Counted from the first letter of the stretch, positions 1 to 8,545 are shown. The stretch is DNA of 36,500 bases from Clostridiales bacterium (GCA_015056105.1 SVGX01000015.1:1-36500); one strand, 5' to 3'. Program-made: numbers and translations. The notes: generated from the letters alone by a model not told the origin.

Positions 1-1
1 C

Positions 2-787
2 TACCAGCAGAGCGGCATCGATCCCCGCGTGGTGGTATCAAAGCGCGTTCTTGTCGGCAAGGATGAGATCCCCGGCGTGATCGGCGCCAAGGCCATCCAT
101 CTTCAGTCCAAGGCGGACAGGGAACACACCCTTGGCCACAGCGAGCTTTTCATCGACATCGGCGCGAAGGACAAGGCGGATGCACTCCGCTATGTGAAGC
201 CCGGCGAGCCCGCCGTGTTCGCCACCAGGTGGGAACGCTACGGCGAGGATCACATGAAGGCCAAGGCCCTTGATGACCGCGTGGGCTGTGCCATCGCCAT
301 GGAGCTTCTCAAGAACGATTACGAGTGCGATTTCTATGCCGCCTTTACCGTACAGGAAGAGGTGGGCATCCGCGGCGGCATGGTAGCCGCTTACAACGTA
401 AAGCCGGATGTGGCTCTGATCCTTGAAGGCACCACCGCCAACGATATGCCCGGCGCCGAAGGCCACCAGTATGTGACCCGCGTGGGCAAGGGCCCTGCCA
501 TCAGCTTTATGGACGGCGGCACCATCGTGCCCGAAAAGATGTTCAACGCCCTCAAGAAGGCTGCGAGGGAAGAGAATATCCCCTTCCAGCTTCGCCAGGG
601 TACCCGCGGCCGTACCGATGCGAGCGAGATCCACAAGGCGCTTGCGGGCTGCATTTGCGGCGGCATCAGCGTGCCCTGCCGCTATATCCATTCCCCCAAC
701 AGCATCGCATCCATCAAGGACTTTGAAAATGCCTACAAGCTGGCGGATGCGTTCCTCAGGACCAAAAAATTCGAAGAGGTGCTTTGA
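2..787 (+). CDS. M42 family metallopeptidase, 5'-truncated by window edge
   Basis: This is the C-terminal part (about 262 residues) of an M42 (glutamyl/deblocking aminopeptidase, FrvX-like) zinc peptidase. The frame is open to the first base, so the start lies outside the window. Family signatures are visible in order: KALDDRVG (bridging metal Asp), VQEEVGIRGG (catalytic Glu pair), LILEGTTANDMPG (metal-ligand region), RGRTDA in place of the usual GGTDA, and PCRYIHSP carrying the terminal metal His. The enzyme is expected to be a cytoplasmic multimeric aminopeptidase trimming short peptides. It is followed after 2 bp by a second, distinct M42 gene, so the two are co-transcribed and may form a hetero-oligomer. 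The Arg in RGRTDA differs from the paralogue and may mean a different specificity. Family assignment is firm; substrate is unknown. Confidence 0.93.
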   Translation, partial: YQQSGIDPRVVVSKRVLVGKDEIPGVIGAKAIHLQSKADREHTLGHSELFIDIGAKDKADALRYVKPGEPAVFATRWERYGEDHMKAKALDDRVGCAIAMELLKNDYECDFYAAFTVQEEVGIRGGMVAAYNVKPDVALILEGTTANDMPGAEGHQYVTRVGKGPAISFMDGGTIVPEKMFNALKKAAREENIPFQLRQGTRGRTDASEIHKALAGCICGGISVPCRYIHSPNSIASIKDFENAYKLADAFLRTKKFEEVL

Positions 788-789
788 TT

Positions 790-1791
790 ATGTTTGATAA
801 GGAAATGCTTAAAAATATTCTGTCCGCTTTCGGCCCTTCCGGCAGGGAAGAGACCGCCAGCGAAGTGATCAAAGGCTATGTTGCTCCCTATGCGGATGAA
901 GTTTACAACGACAGGCTCGGCAACCTTATCGCCGTGAAGAAGGGAACTTCCGGCAGGAAGATCATGTACAGCGCCCATATGGACCAGATCGGCCTTATCG
1001 TGACGGATATCGACGAAAAGGGCTTCCTGCGCGTCAGCAACGTGGGCGGCGTGAGCCCCGTGATCTCCATCGCCCGGGAAGTGGTGTTCAAAAACGGCAC
1101 CCGCGGCGTGACCTATTTCGAAACGGAAAAGGGCATCAAGGATATGACCCTGGCGCAGCTTTTCATTGATATCGGCTGTGAAAGCTATGAAGAAGCCGCC
1201 GCAAAGGTGGATGTGGGCGATATGTGTATTTTCGTTTCCAACTTTGTGGAAATGGGCAACAAGCTCTCTTCCCCCTATATGGATGACCGCATCGCATGCG
1301 CGGCCCTTGTGGAAGCATTCCGCACCATGAAGAGCGAGCACGATATCTATGCCGTTTTCACCGTGCAGGAAGAGGTCGGTCTGCGCGGTGCGGGCGCCGC
1401 TGCCTTTGCCATCGAGCCGGATCTTAACATCAGCTGTGATGTAACGGGCATGGGCGATATCCCGAACTGCACCCGCATGAGCGTCAAACTCGGCGCGGGC
1501 GCCACCGTCAAGGCGATGGATTCCTCTGTTATCGTGCCTGTGAAGGTGCGCGAATTTTTGAAGAATGCCGCCGACAAACGGGGCATCAAGTGGCAGAACG
1601 AAGTGCTCCGCGCCGGCGGTACCGATACGGGCGCCGCGCAGCGTGCCGGCAAGGGCACCTTCTCCGGCTGTGTTTCCATCCCCACCCGCTATATCCATGC
1701 GCCCATCGAGACCATCGATATCCGGGATTATGAGGCCGCCATCGCCCTCATGCGTGCCGCTGCCGAGGAAAAGGAACTGCCCACGGTCTGA
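790..1791 (+). CDS. M42 family metallopeptidase
   Basis: This is a full-length M42 zinc aminopeptidase of 333 residues, close to the family norm of about 340-360. It carries the metal-binding SAHMDQIG, the bridging-Asp motif YMDDRIA, VQEEVGLRGAGA with the catalytic Glu pair, and near the C-terminus GGTDTGAAQ and PTRYIHAP with the last metal His. The ATG at 790 is chosen over an in-frame TTG at 784 because GAAGAGGT ends about 9 bases upstream. The gene begins 2 bp after the preceding M42 stop, so it is tightly coupled to it. Together with the downstream Xaa-Pro aminopeptidase and the peptide-binding lipoprotein, it suggests peptide scavenging as a nutrient route. The family is certain; the N-terminal specificity is not readable from sequence. 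Confidence 0.95.
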   Translation: MFDKEMLKNILSAFGPSGREETASEVIKGYVAPYADEVYNDRLGNLIAVKKGTSGRKIMYSAHMDQIGLIVTDIDEKGFLRVSNVGGVSPVISIAREVVFKNGTRGVTYFETEKGIKDMTLAQLFIDIGCESYEEAAAKVDVGDMCIFVSNFVEMGNKLSSPYMDDRIACAALVEAFRTMKSEHDIYAVFTVQEEVGLRGAGAAAFAIEPDLNISCDVTGMGDIPNCTRMSVKLGAGATVKAMDSSVIVPVKVREFLKNAADKRGIKWQNEVLRAGGTDTGAAQRAGKGTFSGCVSIPTRYIHAPIETIDIRDYEAAIALMRAAAEEKELPTV

Positions 1792-1840
1792 ACCGCAGGC
1801 GGATCCCGGCCCTGTACCCCGAAGACTTTTTGACCAAACC

Positions 1841-1868
1841 GGGCGGATGGTTTCCATCCGCCCCTTTT
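1841..1868 (+). terminator. Rho-independent terminator after the M42 pair
   Basis: A perfect 10-bp GC-rich stem (GGGCGGATGG / CCATCCGCCC) with a TTT loop is followed by CTTTT. It sits between the M42 stop and the ribosome site of the next gene. The short U tract suggests partial read-through into the aminopeptidase gene, which has no obvious promoter of its own in the gap. Confidence 0.7.
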
Positions 1869-1884
1869 GAAAAGGAGAGAGCAG

Positions 1885-3669
1885 ATGAATCGGATCGCAG
1901 CACGCATTGAGGCGCTGCGCGCAAAGATGCGCGAAGCGGGCTATGCGGCGTATTATATCCCCACGGATGATTTCCACCTTTCCGAATATGTGGGAGACCA
2001 CTTTAAGTGCCGCGCCTACCTGTCCGGCTTTACCGGCTCTGCGGGCGTGTTGATCGTCACGCTGCGGCAGGCGGGGCTTTGGGTGGATGGCCGCTATTTC
2101 ATCCAGGGTGAAGAACAGCTGAAGGGAACGCCCATCACCCTTTACAAAATGGGGGAAGAGGGCGTGCCCACCACCCTTGAATTTTTGAAGCAGAATCTGA
2201 CCGCCGGCGATGTGCTGGGCTTTGACGGGCGCACTGTGCCCACCAGCTTCGGCAAGCTCTGCACGGAGAGCCTTGGAAAGCTGGGCGTTCGCCTTGACCC
2301 GGGCCGCGACCTTGTGGATGCGGTGTGGGAAGGGAGACCGCCCCTTTCGGAAAACCCGGCATGGGTGCTTTCGGATGCCTATGCGGGGGAAAGCGTCAAA
2401 GAAAAACTGCGGCGGCTGCGCGAAGCGATGGCGGAGCAGGGCGTAAAGGCCCATGTGCTCGCCTCGCTGATGGATGTGGCGTGGCTTTACAACCTGCGCG
2501 GCAGCGATGTTGCCTGCACCCCGGTGGTGCTTTCCTATGCGGTCATCGAGCAGGAAGAAGCCTGCCTTTTCATCAATGAAAAGAAGCTGGACGAAACGGT
2601 GCGTGCCCATCTTCGTGAAAACGGTATCACCGTGCTCCCCTATGAAGCGGTCTACGGTTTCCTTTCCCGCTACGGCGGCGAAAAAGTGCTTCTCAGCGAG
2701 AGCGACCTCAACTTTGCCCTGTATGCAAAGCTGCAGGAGGCGGGCGCCCGCATCGTGAATGCCCCGAATCCCACCGCCCTGATGAAGGCGGTAAAGAACG
2801 AAACGGAGCTCAGCAATACCCGGGAAGCCCATCTGAAGGATGCGGTTACCATGGTGCGCTTCATGAAGTGGCTCAAGGAAAACATCGGCAAAGCGCCGCT
2901 TACGGAGCTTGAAGCCGCGAAGAAACTTGATGCCATGCGCCTTGCCGGGGAGGGCTGCCTTGACCTCAGCTTTACCACCATCTGCGGCTACGGCCCCCAC
3001 GGTGCCATCGTTCACTATTCCGTAACGGCGGAAAGCGATATTCCCCTTGCGCCGCGCGGCCTGCTGCTTGTGGACAGCGGCGGCCAGTATGACGGCGGCA
3101 CCACGGATATCACCCGTACCTTTGCCCTCGGGCCGCTGACGGAAGAGGAGAAGCGCCACTTTGCCATCACGCTCAAAAGCATGCTGGCCCTGCAGAATGC
3201 CCGGTTCCTTTACGGCACCACCGGCGCCGCCCTCGATATGCTGGCGCGGCAGCCCTTCTGGGCAGAGGGGCTTGACTTCAAGCACGGCACCGGCCACGGC
3301 GTCGGCTATCTTCTGAGCGTGCACGAAGGCCCCAACAGCTTCCGCCACAACGGCAAAAACAGCGCGGTGCTGGAAGAGGGCATGGTCACCACCGACGAGC
3401 CCGGTATCTATATCGCGGGAAGCCACGGCATCCGCCTTGAAAACGAGCTTGTCTGCCGCAAGGGCGAAAAGAACGGCTACGGCCAGTTCATGTACTTTGA
3501 ACCGCTGACCTTTGTCCCCCTCGACCTTGATGCGGTGGATGCAGGCCTGCTTTCCCCGGAGGATAAGGCGCGGCTCAACGCTTACCATGCGGCGGTGTAT
3601 GAAGCCCTTGCGCCCCGCCTTGATGAAGAAGAGCGCGATTGGCTGAAAGCCTATACCCGCGCCGTCTGA
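1885..3669 (+). CDS. pepP: Xaa-Pro aminopeptidase, M24B family
   Basis: This is a 594-residue aminopeptidase P of the long, three-domain type (like eukaryotic XPNPEP1): two creatinase-like N-terminal domains (about residues 5-300), the pita-bread M24 catalytic domain (about 310-530) and a C-terminal M24_C tail. It removes N-terminal residues preceding proline and uses two metal ions. Visible ligands are D397 and D408 in VDSGGQY...TTDITRTF. HGTGHGVG and VHEGPN supply the metal and catalytic His, and DEPGIY and RLENE supply the Glu ligands. The ATG at 1885 is preceded by AAAGGAG at 1871-1877; an upstream in-frame TTG has no ribosome site. It follows two M42 peptidases, which it complements because they handle proline-containing ends poorly. 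Confidence 0.95.
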   Translation: MNRIAARIEALRAKMREAGYAAYYIPTDDFHLSEYVGDHFKCRAYLSGFTGSAGVLIVTLRQAGLWVDGRYFIQGEEQLKGTPITLYKMGEEGVPTTLEFLKQNLTAGDVLGFDGRTVPTSFGKLCTESLGKLGVRLDPGRDLVDAVWEGRPPLSENPAWVLSDAYAGESVKEKLRRLREAMAEQGVKAHVLASLMDVAWLYNLRGSDVACTPVVLSYAVIEQEEACLFINEKKLDETVRAHLRENGITVLPYEAVYGFLSRYGGEKVLLSESDLNFALYAKLQEAGARIVNAPNPTALMKAVKNETELSNTREAHLKDAVTMVRFMKWLKENIGKAPLTELEAAKKLDAMRLAGEGCLDLSFTTICGYGPHGAIVHYSVTAESDIPLAPRGLLLVDSGGQYDGGTTDITRTFALGPLTEEEKRHFAITLKSMLALQNARFLYGTTGAALDMLARQPFWAEGLDFKHGTGHGVGYLLSVHEGPNSFRHNGKNSAVLEEGMVTTDEPGIYIAGSHGIRLENELVCRKGEKNGYGQFMYFEPLTFVPLDLDAVDAGLLSPEDKARLNAYHAAVYEALAPRLDEEERDWLKAYTRAV

Positions 3670-3800
3670 TCATATTCCGCAAAAACACCGGCGCGGCGCG
3701 TTTCTGGAGAAAACAGGGGGGTGTACCGCTGCGGAAAACAGATCTCCGGCAGCGGTGTGGATGTGATTGAAAAGGCGCTTTGAAACCAAAACAAAACAGA

Positions 3801-3833
3801 AAACCGGGCAGCCGCAGGGCTGCCCGGTTTTTG
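3801..3833. terminator. Bidirectional terminator between convergent genes
   Basis: A 13-bp perfect stem AAACCGGGCAGCC / GGCTGCCCGGTTT with a GCAG loop is followed by TT and T-rich sequence on the + strand. A-rich sequence lies on the other side, so it can serve both the aminopeptidase (+) and the peptide-binding lipoprotein (-). The gene-free 3670-3869 stretch holds nothing else that I recognise. Confidence 0.85.
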
Positions 3834-3869
3834 TTGGTTTCAGATCAGATAACGATCAGGTGATCCGGC

Positions 3870-5849
3870 TTAGATCTCGCCGTTCTCCCACTTCTTCATG
3901 TTCTCGTTGAACTGTTCCATGGATACGTAGTCATCCTGGAGGTGGATGCCCTTATACATACCGACGGAGTAGCCGCAGGCAGCGTAGGGGCCTTCGAAGA
4001 TGTTAAGCTTGGTTGCCTGGTACTTGGCAGCACGGCAGTAGAAGGGAACGAGCATCGCGTTGTTGATGAGGAGGGCTTCCGCCTCGGCGAACTTCTCGAA
4101 ACGCTTCTGGATGTCGATACCTTCGGCGATGCCTTCCTGAACGAGAGCATAGTACTGTTCCAGGATGCCGCGGACTTCCGCGAAGTCGGGATCAGCCATG
4201 AACTCATCGGTGTACTGGGCGATGGTATTGTCGGTGATGCCGGCGAGGGCAGCCTTGAAGGCTTCGTCATCAAGGATGATGTCCCAACGGTTGTAGGTGT
4301 TGCCGACCTTCAGACCGGTATCGGGATCAACGCCGCCGGAGAAGGGATCGGTCCAGGTCTGAGGATCGATGTAGTCGGCGCCCCAGTTGGTACGCATGAA
4401 GGAGTACTTACCGGCGGAGCGGGTCTCGGAGAGGAAGTTCTCGGAGGGGCCTGCCCAGAGGACGCACTCGATGTAGTCGGTGCCGAGGACCTTTTCAAGC
4501 TGCTGCTTGACGATGATGCACTCGTTCTCCATGTTCTTGTCGCCGCTCTGGTAGGAAAGGACGACCTGGATGGGGAAGGTAACGCCCTTGGCGGTGAGCT
4601 CTTCGATGGCCTTGGCCTTGTAGTCGAGAGCCTTTTCTTCGTTGTAGAGGTTCTCTTCCACGCCGTCAAACTGGGGCAGATCGGCGAAGTCGACGCCATC
4701 GGGGGTGAAGCAGGTACCGGCGGGGGTGATGCTGGTCTGCAGCAGGGAGAGACCGCTCTCCTGGTCAACAGCGCTCAGGATGATGAATTCACGGTCGAAA
4801 GCGCTCATGATGGAGTGACGGAAGTTGCTGTTGAGGGTAGCGCGCATCCAGTCTTCAGGCTTGTACTCATCGGGATAAGCAGGCTTGAAGTCGAAGGAAT
4901 AGAAGTAATGCCACATGGCATCCTGACGGGTCTTGGAAAGAACGTCGAGGTGGTTGGTCTTCCAGTCGTCAAGAATATCGTTGCTGATGTCGCAGGAGTC
5001 GATCTCGCCGCGGAGAACCATGGTGGGAGCGAGGGTGGCGGCTTCAGCGTTGTAGGTCTTTTCGATGCGGTCAATGTAAACGCGGTCCGCATCCCAGTTG
5101 TTCTCGTTCTTCACGAGGGTCTGCTTGACCTGGGGTTCCCACTCGGTGAGGATGTAGGCGCCGCAGCTGAGGAGCTTGTCGATGGAGGTAGCGAAACCAA
5201 CGGCGTCTTCGCTCATGTTCTCTTCAATCATGGGGCCGTAGGCGGGGAGCCAGCAAACGTAGGCAAGGCCCTGGAGGAAGTAGGGAGTGGGACGGTTGAG
5301 GGTGTACTGAAGGGTGTACTTGTCGATCGCCTTGACACCGACGTCGGCGAAGTCGGGGTTGGTCTTCTCAACGAGGCCGTTGAAGTAATCTTCGGCGCCC
5401 TTGATGATCTTGACCTGGTCATAGGTACCGGAGTCGTTGAGGGGGGTGCAGACGAGCTTCAGAGCGGATACCCAGTCTTCAGCGGTAACTTCCGCAACCT
5501 GCTCACCGGCGGCGTTGTACCAATACTGACCTTCACGGATCTTGAAGGTCCAGGTAAGGCCGTCTTCGCTGGATTCCCAGCTTTCGGCCATGCCGGGGAT
5601 GATGTTGGAGTGGTTGTCGAACTCTACAAGGCCGTCAACGAAGTTGCAGGCCACATAGTGCTCAAGAACCTTACCGGAGGAAAGGTAGTTCATCGTGGTG
5701 TTTTCCACGTCGTAGAGGAGACGGAGAACTTTTTCTTCGCCGTCATCTTCCGCGGCTTCGTTGCCCGCGGTCTGACCGCCGCCCTGGCAGCCCGCGAAGA
5801 CTGCAAGGACCATCAGCGCCGCAAGAAGAAGTGCCAAATACTTTTTCAT
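3870..5849 (-). CDS. ABC transporter substrate-binding lipoprotein, oligopeptide family (SBP_bac_5)
   Basis: This 659-residue extracytoplasmic solute-binding protein belongs to the OppA/DppA (SBP_bac_5) family. It has a lipoprotein signal: basic MKK, a Leu/Ala-rich core and the lipobox VFAGC with Cys21, followed by a Gly/Gln-rich and acidic linker. The mature part has the family pattern, with LVEFDNHSNIIPGMAESW and LTWTFKIREGQYW near the front and RTNWGADYIDPQTW later. The start at 5849 fits AAGGAGAG upstream; longer in-frame extensions are AT-rich leader. No permease or ATPase genes lie next to it, so it is an orphan binding protein that must use a transporter encoded elsewhere. Its codon use (GAAG/TTC-rich, few rare codons) suggests high expression. 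The neighbouring peptidases make peptides the likely ligand. Confidence 0.93.
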   Translation of the reverse strand: MKKYLALLLAALMVLAVFAGCQGGGQTAGNEAAEDDGEEKVLRLLYDVENTTMNYLSSGKVLEHYVACNFVDGLVEFDNHSNIIPGMAESWESSEDGLTWTFKIREGQYWYNAAGEQVAEVTAEDWVSALKLVCTPLNDSGTYDQVKIIKGAEDYFNGLVEKTNPDFADVGVKAIDKYTLQYTLNRPTPYFLQGLAYVCWLPAYGPMIEENMSEDAVGFATSIDKLLSCGAYILTEWEPQVKQTLVKNENNWDADRVYIDRIEKTYNAEAATLAPTMVLRGEIDSCDISNDILDDWKTNHLDVLSKTRQDAMWHYFYSFDFKPAYPDEYKPEDWMRATLNSNFRHSIMSAFDREFIILSAVDQESGLSLLQTSITPAGTCFTPDGVDFADLPQFDGVEENLYNEEKALDYKAKAIEELTAKGVTFPIQVVLSYQSGDKNMENECIIVKQQLEKVLGTDYIECVLWAGPSENFLSETRSAGKYSFMRTNWGADYIDPQTWTDPFSGGVDPDTGLKVGNTYNRWDIILDDEAFKAALAGITDNTIAQYTDEFMADPDFAEVRGILEQYYALVQEGIAEGIDIQKRFEKFAEAEALLINNAMLVPFYCRAAKYQATKLNIFEGPYAACGYSVGMYKGIHLQDDYVSMEQFNENMKKWENGEI

Positions 5850-5877
5850 ACTGTTCTCTCCTTGTTTTTTTATTCTG

Positions 5878-5893
5878 CCCCGGCATGCCGGGG
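5878..5893. promoter_or_regulatory. 16-bp perfect palindrome in the lipoprotein mRNA leader
   Basis: CCCCGGCATGCCGGGG is fully self-complementary and lies just upstream of the ribosome site of the peptide-binding lipoprotein, inside its roughly 180-nt leader. As RNA it could pair with a second copy or form a small hairpin with no real loop. As DNA it could be an operator. No U tract follows, so it is not a terminator. Confidence 0.45.
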
Positions 5894-6038
5894 TGAAAAA
5901 CTGAGTAAAAAAGAAAAGATAACATGCACAAAGCAGGAACGCGCCTGCCTGAACTGTGTTGTATCGATTTTTGGATTGCGATGTCGAAACAATGCCGGAA
6001 AATGCAGGGGTATACAGCACAAATGAATGATTTACTGC

Positions 6039-6067
6039 ATTATAACATGGTAAGGTGATTTTTTCAA
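6039..6067 (-). promoter_or_regulatory. Sigma-A promoter of the peptide-binding lipoprotein gene
   Basis: On the minus strand TTGAAA (6062-6067) and a perfect TATAAT (6039-6044) are separated by 17 bp. Transcription would start near 6032, giving a leader of about 180 nt before the start at 5849. Confidence 0.8.
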
Positions 6068-6117
6068 CAAGGGAATTATTTCATACGGTATTTCGGCATA
6101 AAAACCGGATTATGTGT

Positions 6118-6150
6118 AAAAAAGGGGAGGGCGGAAGGGTCCGCTCTCCC
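6118..6150 (-). terminator. Terminator of the PNPOx-like gene
   Basis: Read on the minus strand, an 11-bp stem GGGAGAGCGGA / TCCGCCCTCCC with one A-C mismatch is followed by CTTTTTT. It lies just past the stop at 6165 and upstream of the lipoprotein promoter, so it insulates the two genes. Confidence 0.8.
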
Positions 6151-6164
6151 TGTGAAGAAGTGTC

Positions 6165-6560
6165 TTAATCCACCTTGACGAATTTGCCCGCGGAGTTGAT
6201 GCAGGCCCTGCGCTCTTTGAGCTCGAACACCACATATTCCGGATTTCCCGCGGTGCTGTAAAGCTTTTTGAGGGTGGGTAGCGCATCGAGCATGTCTTCG
6301 CGGACGGACTTGTCCGTGCATTCCGCCGCCAAAGCATCCATGCGGATCCAGTTGCCGTTGAGGGGATTGTAGCCCACAAGCTCGATCTGCGGGCAGGCTT
6401 TGATCTGCCGGTAAACATCCTTGGAACGGCCGGTGGTGATGTAAAGGCGGTCATCCTTTTCATACAGCGCGCCGAAAGGACGGCCTGCCGGGCGCCCTTC
6501 ATTTACGGTAAGAACATAAAAAATGCCGCATTCCTTCAAAAACGTATAAGCCCTTGTCAT
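6165..6560 (-). CDS. Pyridoxamine 5'-phosphate oxidase-like flavin-binding protein
   Basis: This is a protein of about 131 residues with the split-barrel PNPOx-like fold. Recognisable segments are an N-terminal helix followed by FYVLTVNEGRPAGRPFG, RLYITTGRSKDVYRQI and IELVGYNPLNGNWIRM, the spacing typical of small clostridial FMN-binding proteins of this family. They bind FMN or F420-type cofactors and are usually of unknown substrate; true PdxH activity is unlikely at this length. The ATG at 6560 is taken as start; a GTG at 6578 in the same frame lacks a ribosome site, although GAGG sits a little far (about 12 bases) from the ATG. The gene appears monocistronic. The family call is good, the role is unknown. 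Confidence 0.82.
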   Translation of the reverse strand: MTRAYTFLKECGIFYVLTVNEGRPAGRPFGALYEKDDRLYITTGRSKDVYRQIKACPQIELVGYNPLNGNWIRMDALAAECTDKSVREDMLDALPTLKKLYSTAGNPEYVVFELKERRACINSAGKFVKVD

Positions 6561-6637
6561 AATTAAAGAGTACCTCACTCAAAAAATCGGCGTATTTTGT
6601 CTGCCTGTGAAAATTATACCATGGGAAGTACGCCGCT

Positions 6638-7714
6638 TCAAGCGCCGCCGAGCTTTCTGCCCCAATCCTCTATGGTGATACCCGTATAGTAATGGCAGAG
6701 GATGTCCCGGTAATCCGCACCGGCTCTTGCCATGGCATCGGCGCCGTATTGGCTCATGCCCACCCCGTGGCCGTAGCCCCGGGTATCGATATACACCGCA
6801 TCTTCCGAAAAGGAAAGTGTGATGTTGGCGCTCGGAAGGTCCAGCGCCGCACGAAGCTGCCGCCCGGTGACCTCCTTTTCCCCAAGGCGCACCGCAGCCG
6901 CCCTTCCGCTTTCAAAGCGGGAAAGCACCCTGACCTGTGTTTCCAGTTTTGCCGGGGAAAGCGCCGCCCCGGGGAAAGCGCGGTTGAGCTTTTTTGCAAA
7001 GCTTTCCCGGGAAAGGGAGATGCTGTCGCGGAAATGGGCGCTTTCCGCGCCTTCCGGGCTTGTAACGCCGAGAAGATAGGGCGCGCCGCCGGAAAAGACG
7101 TTGGCGGCATCTTCCGTCTGCCCGCCGGCGTTGGAATGGTACAGCGCTTCGATCAGCGCGCCCTTGTAGGAAGCGACTTCCCCGGCGGTGGCCTTGACCG
7201 CCGCTTCGATCCGCTCCCTGTAGTAAGGGGCATCGTTTCCCCAGCGCGCGGCAAGCGCTTCTTCGGAGCGGTAAGCCTGGCAGCAGCCGCTGTCCGTGCA
7301 GAGCTCCGCACCGCCCCTGCCGCAGGGCTCACCCCCCGCCGCCCGGAGCCGCCTGAGGGTAAAGGTACGGGCCGCCACAGCCTGGGCTTTCAGTGCTTCC
7401 GGGTGAAAGGAAGCGGGCATTTCCGCAGCCACCACGCCCTGCAGGTACTCTTCAAGGGGCAATGCAGAGACCTCTCCCGTTTCGTCATCGAAAAGGGAGA
7501 TCACCGCTTCAGCGTCGGAAGGGGCAGCCATATCCGCCGCGCCGGCATTTGCCCCAGGCTCCGCGCCGGCTTTGGCGGCGATGGCACAGCTTCGCAGAAA
7601 GAGCACCGCAATGCCAAGACAAAGCGCCGCCGCAAGAAGCCTTCGCGGCGGCAGAAAAAAGTTGGCGGGGCGAAAACGGCGGCGTTTGCGCAGCATAACA
7701 CGTTTTTGTTCCAT
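6638..7714 (-). CDS. spoIID: SpoIID / amidase-enhancer domain protein
   Basis: This 358-residue protein has a basic cytoplasmic N-terminus, a membrane anchor (about residues 25-41) and the SpoIID domain. SpoIID is a lytic transglycosylase that cleaves denuded glycan strands during forespore engulfment with SpoIIP and SpoIIM. Visible signatures are LPLEEYLQGVVAAEMP with the presumed catalytic Glu98, KAQAVAARTF, CTDSGCCQAY (the Cys pattern of the clostridial metal-binding loop), HSNAGGQTEDAANVFSG and the closing RGYGHGVGMSQYGA...HYYTG. Its length matches B. subtilis SpoIID. The start at 7714 has only a weak ribosome site. LytB-like SpoIID-domain proteins outside sporulation are an alternative, but length and motifs favour the sporulation gene. 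No spoIIQ/spoIIID follows within the window. Confidence 0.88.
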   Translation of the reverse strand: MEQKRVMLRKRRRFRPANFFLPPRRLLAAALCLGIAVLFLRSCAIAAKAGAEPGANAGAADMAAPSDAEAVISLFDDETGEVSALPLEEYLQGVVAAEMPASFHPEALKAQAVAARTFTLRRLRAAGGEPCGRGGAELCTDSGCCQAYRSEEALAARWGNDAPYYRERIEAAVKATAGEVASYKGALIEALYHSNAGGQTEDAANVFSGGAPYLLGVTSPEGAESAHFRDSISLSRESFAKKLNRAFPGAALSPAKLETQVRVLSRFESGRAAAVRLGEKEVTGRQLRAALDLPSANITLSFSEDAVYIDTRGYGHGVGMSQYGADAMARAGADYRDILCHYYTGITIEDWGRKLGGA

Positions 7715-7752
7715 ATCTTAATAGATATGCGGCGGCTTTGCCGTTAATTCGA

Positions 7753-7782
7753 TTGCATCCTGCGGTTGATTCCATGTATAAT
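7753..7782 (+). promoter_or_regulatory. Candidate sigma-A promoter for the 7826 gene
   Basis: TTGCAT (7753-7758) and a perfect TATAAT (7777-7782) are spaced by 18 bp, about 45 bp upstream of the start codon, in the divergent gap with spoIID. Confidence 0.6.
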
Positions 7783-7825
7783 AATGGGTAATCATGACGA
7801 ATTCTGTCAAAGGAGTGCAAACAGT

Positions 7826-8545
7826 ATGCAGGATCGTTCCGTTTCAGGCGTGGAATGCGACAGAAAAGAAATGATCGCCCTGCTCAACAGCGGCGATAAG
7901 CGTGAGCTGCGCGCATTCATGCAGCTGTATTCCAAAAAAATCTACGACCGTGCCCTCGATATCACCAACGATGAGGAGACGGCGAAGGATGCTGTCCGAA
8001 AGGTGCTTCAGAAAGTGGCAGCCCTTGCCGGGGAAGGCGCTTTGAAGGAAAATATCGATGTGCAGCTGATGTCCCTTACCGATGAGATCTGCAGCGCGCC
8101 GTTGTTTGCGGAGCCGCTTTCGGTACCGGCCCCGCCGGAGAGCGCAGCGCAGGAATCCGCAGCGGCGGAACCCATTATGCCCGAGCCTATCGTGCCTGTG
8201 CCTGCGTCGCCCGAGCCTGCAGAGGCTGAGCCCGCAGAGACCGAACCCGTTCAGCCGGTGACTTACCGGCCGAAGCCTGCCCCGGCGCCTGCGAAAAGCA
8301 TGCCCGTGCCCCTTCTTTTTGAGGAAGAGGAAGAGCGGCCTTCCCGGCGCGTCGCCCCCCTGCCCGAAGAGGAGGAGCGGGGCGCAAGCCCGCTGCTTGT
8401 GATCGGCATCATACTTCTTTCCCTTGTGGTGGTGTTCCTTGTCTGGGTGCTGGTGGTAAAAATGATGACCACGGGCATGATCCCCAATTATGATTTCGGC
8501 TTTGCCCGCTGGTTCGACAGCCACGTTTTCGAATTCTATTATTGA
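7826..8545 (+). CDS. Membrane protein with sigma-70 region-2-like N-terminus
   Basis: This is a 239-residue protein in three parts. Residues about 10-75 read like the region 2 helix of an ECF sigma factor (a run such as FMQLYSKKIYDRALDI followed by DEETAKDAVRKVLQKV). No region 4 helix-turn-helix follows. Residues about 90-190 form a Pro/Glu/Ala-rich low-complexity linker with acidic clusters. A single membrane segment (about 191-214, LLVIGIILLSLVVVFLVWVLVV) precedes a short aromatic outside tail. The start at 7826 has AAAGGAG ten bases upstream, so the ATG at 7766 is not used. The expected topology is head inside, tail outside. It could be a membrane-tethered sigma-like or anti-sigma-like sensor; function is not established. 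It lies upstream of the nfeD-floA operon but has its own promoter. Confidence 0.8.
   Translation: MQDRSVSGVECDRKEMIALLNSGDKRELRAFMQLYSKKIYDRALDITNDEETAKDAVRKVLQKVAALAGEGALKENIDVQLMSLTDEICSAPLFAEPLSVPAPPESAAQESAAAEPIMPEPIVPVPASPEPAEAEPAETEPVQPVTYRPKPAPAPAKSMPVPLLFEEEEERPSRRVAPLPEEEERGASPLLVIGIILLSLVVVFLVWVLVVKMMTTGMIPNYDFGFARWFDSHVFEFYY

Noticed and set aside
733-3588. Very long open frame (over 900 codons) on the minus strand opposite the peptidase genes
   Set aside because: It is the mirror of three well-recognised + strand peptidases in GC-rich codons. It has no family motifs and no ribosome site.
3942-6026. 694-codon + strand frame opposite the peptide-binding lipoprotein
   Set aside because: The minus strand encodes a clear lipoprotein with promoter, ribosome site and lipobox; the + strand frame is Gly/Val-rich shadow sequence.
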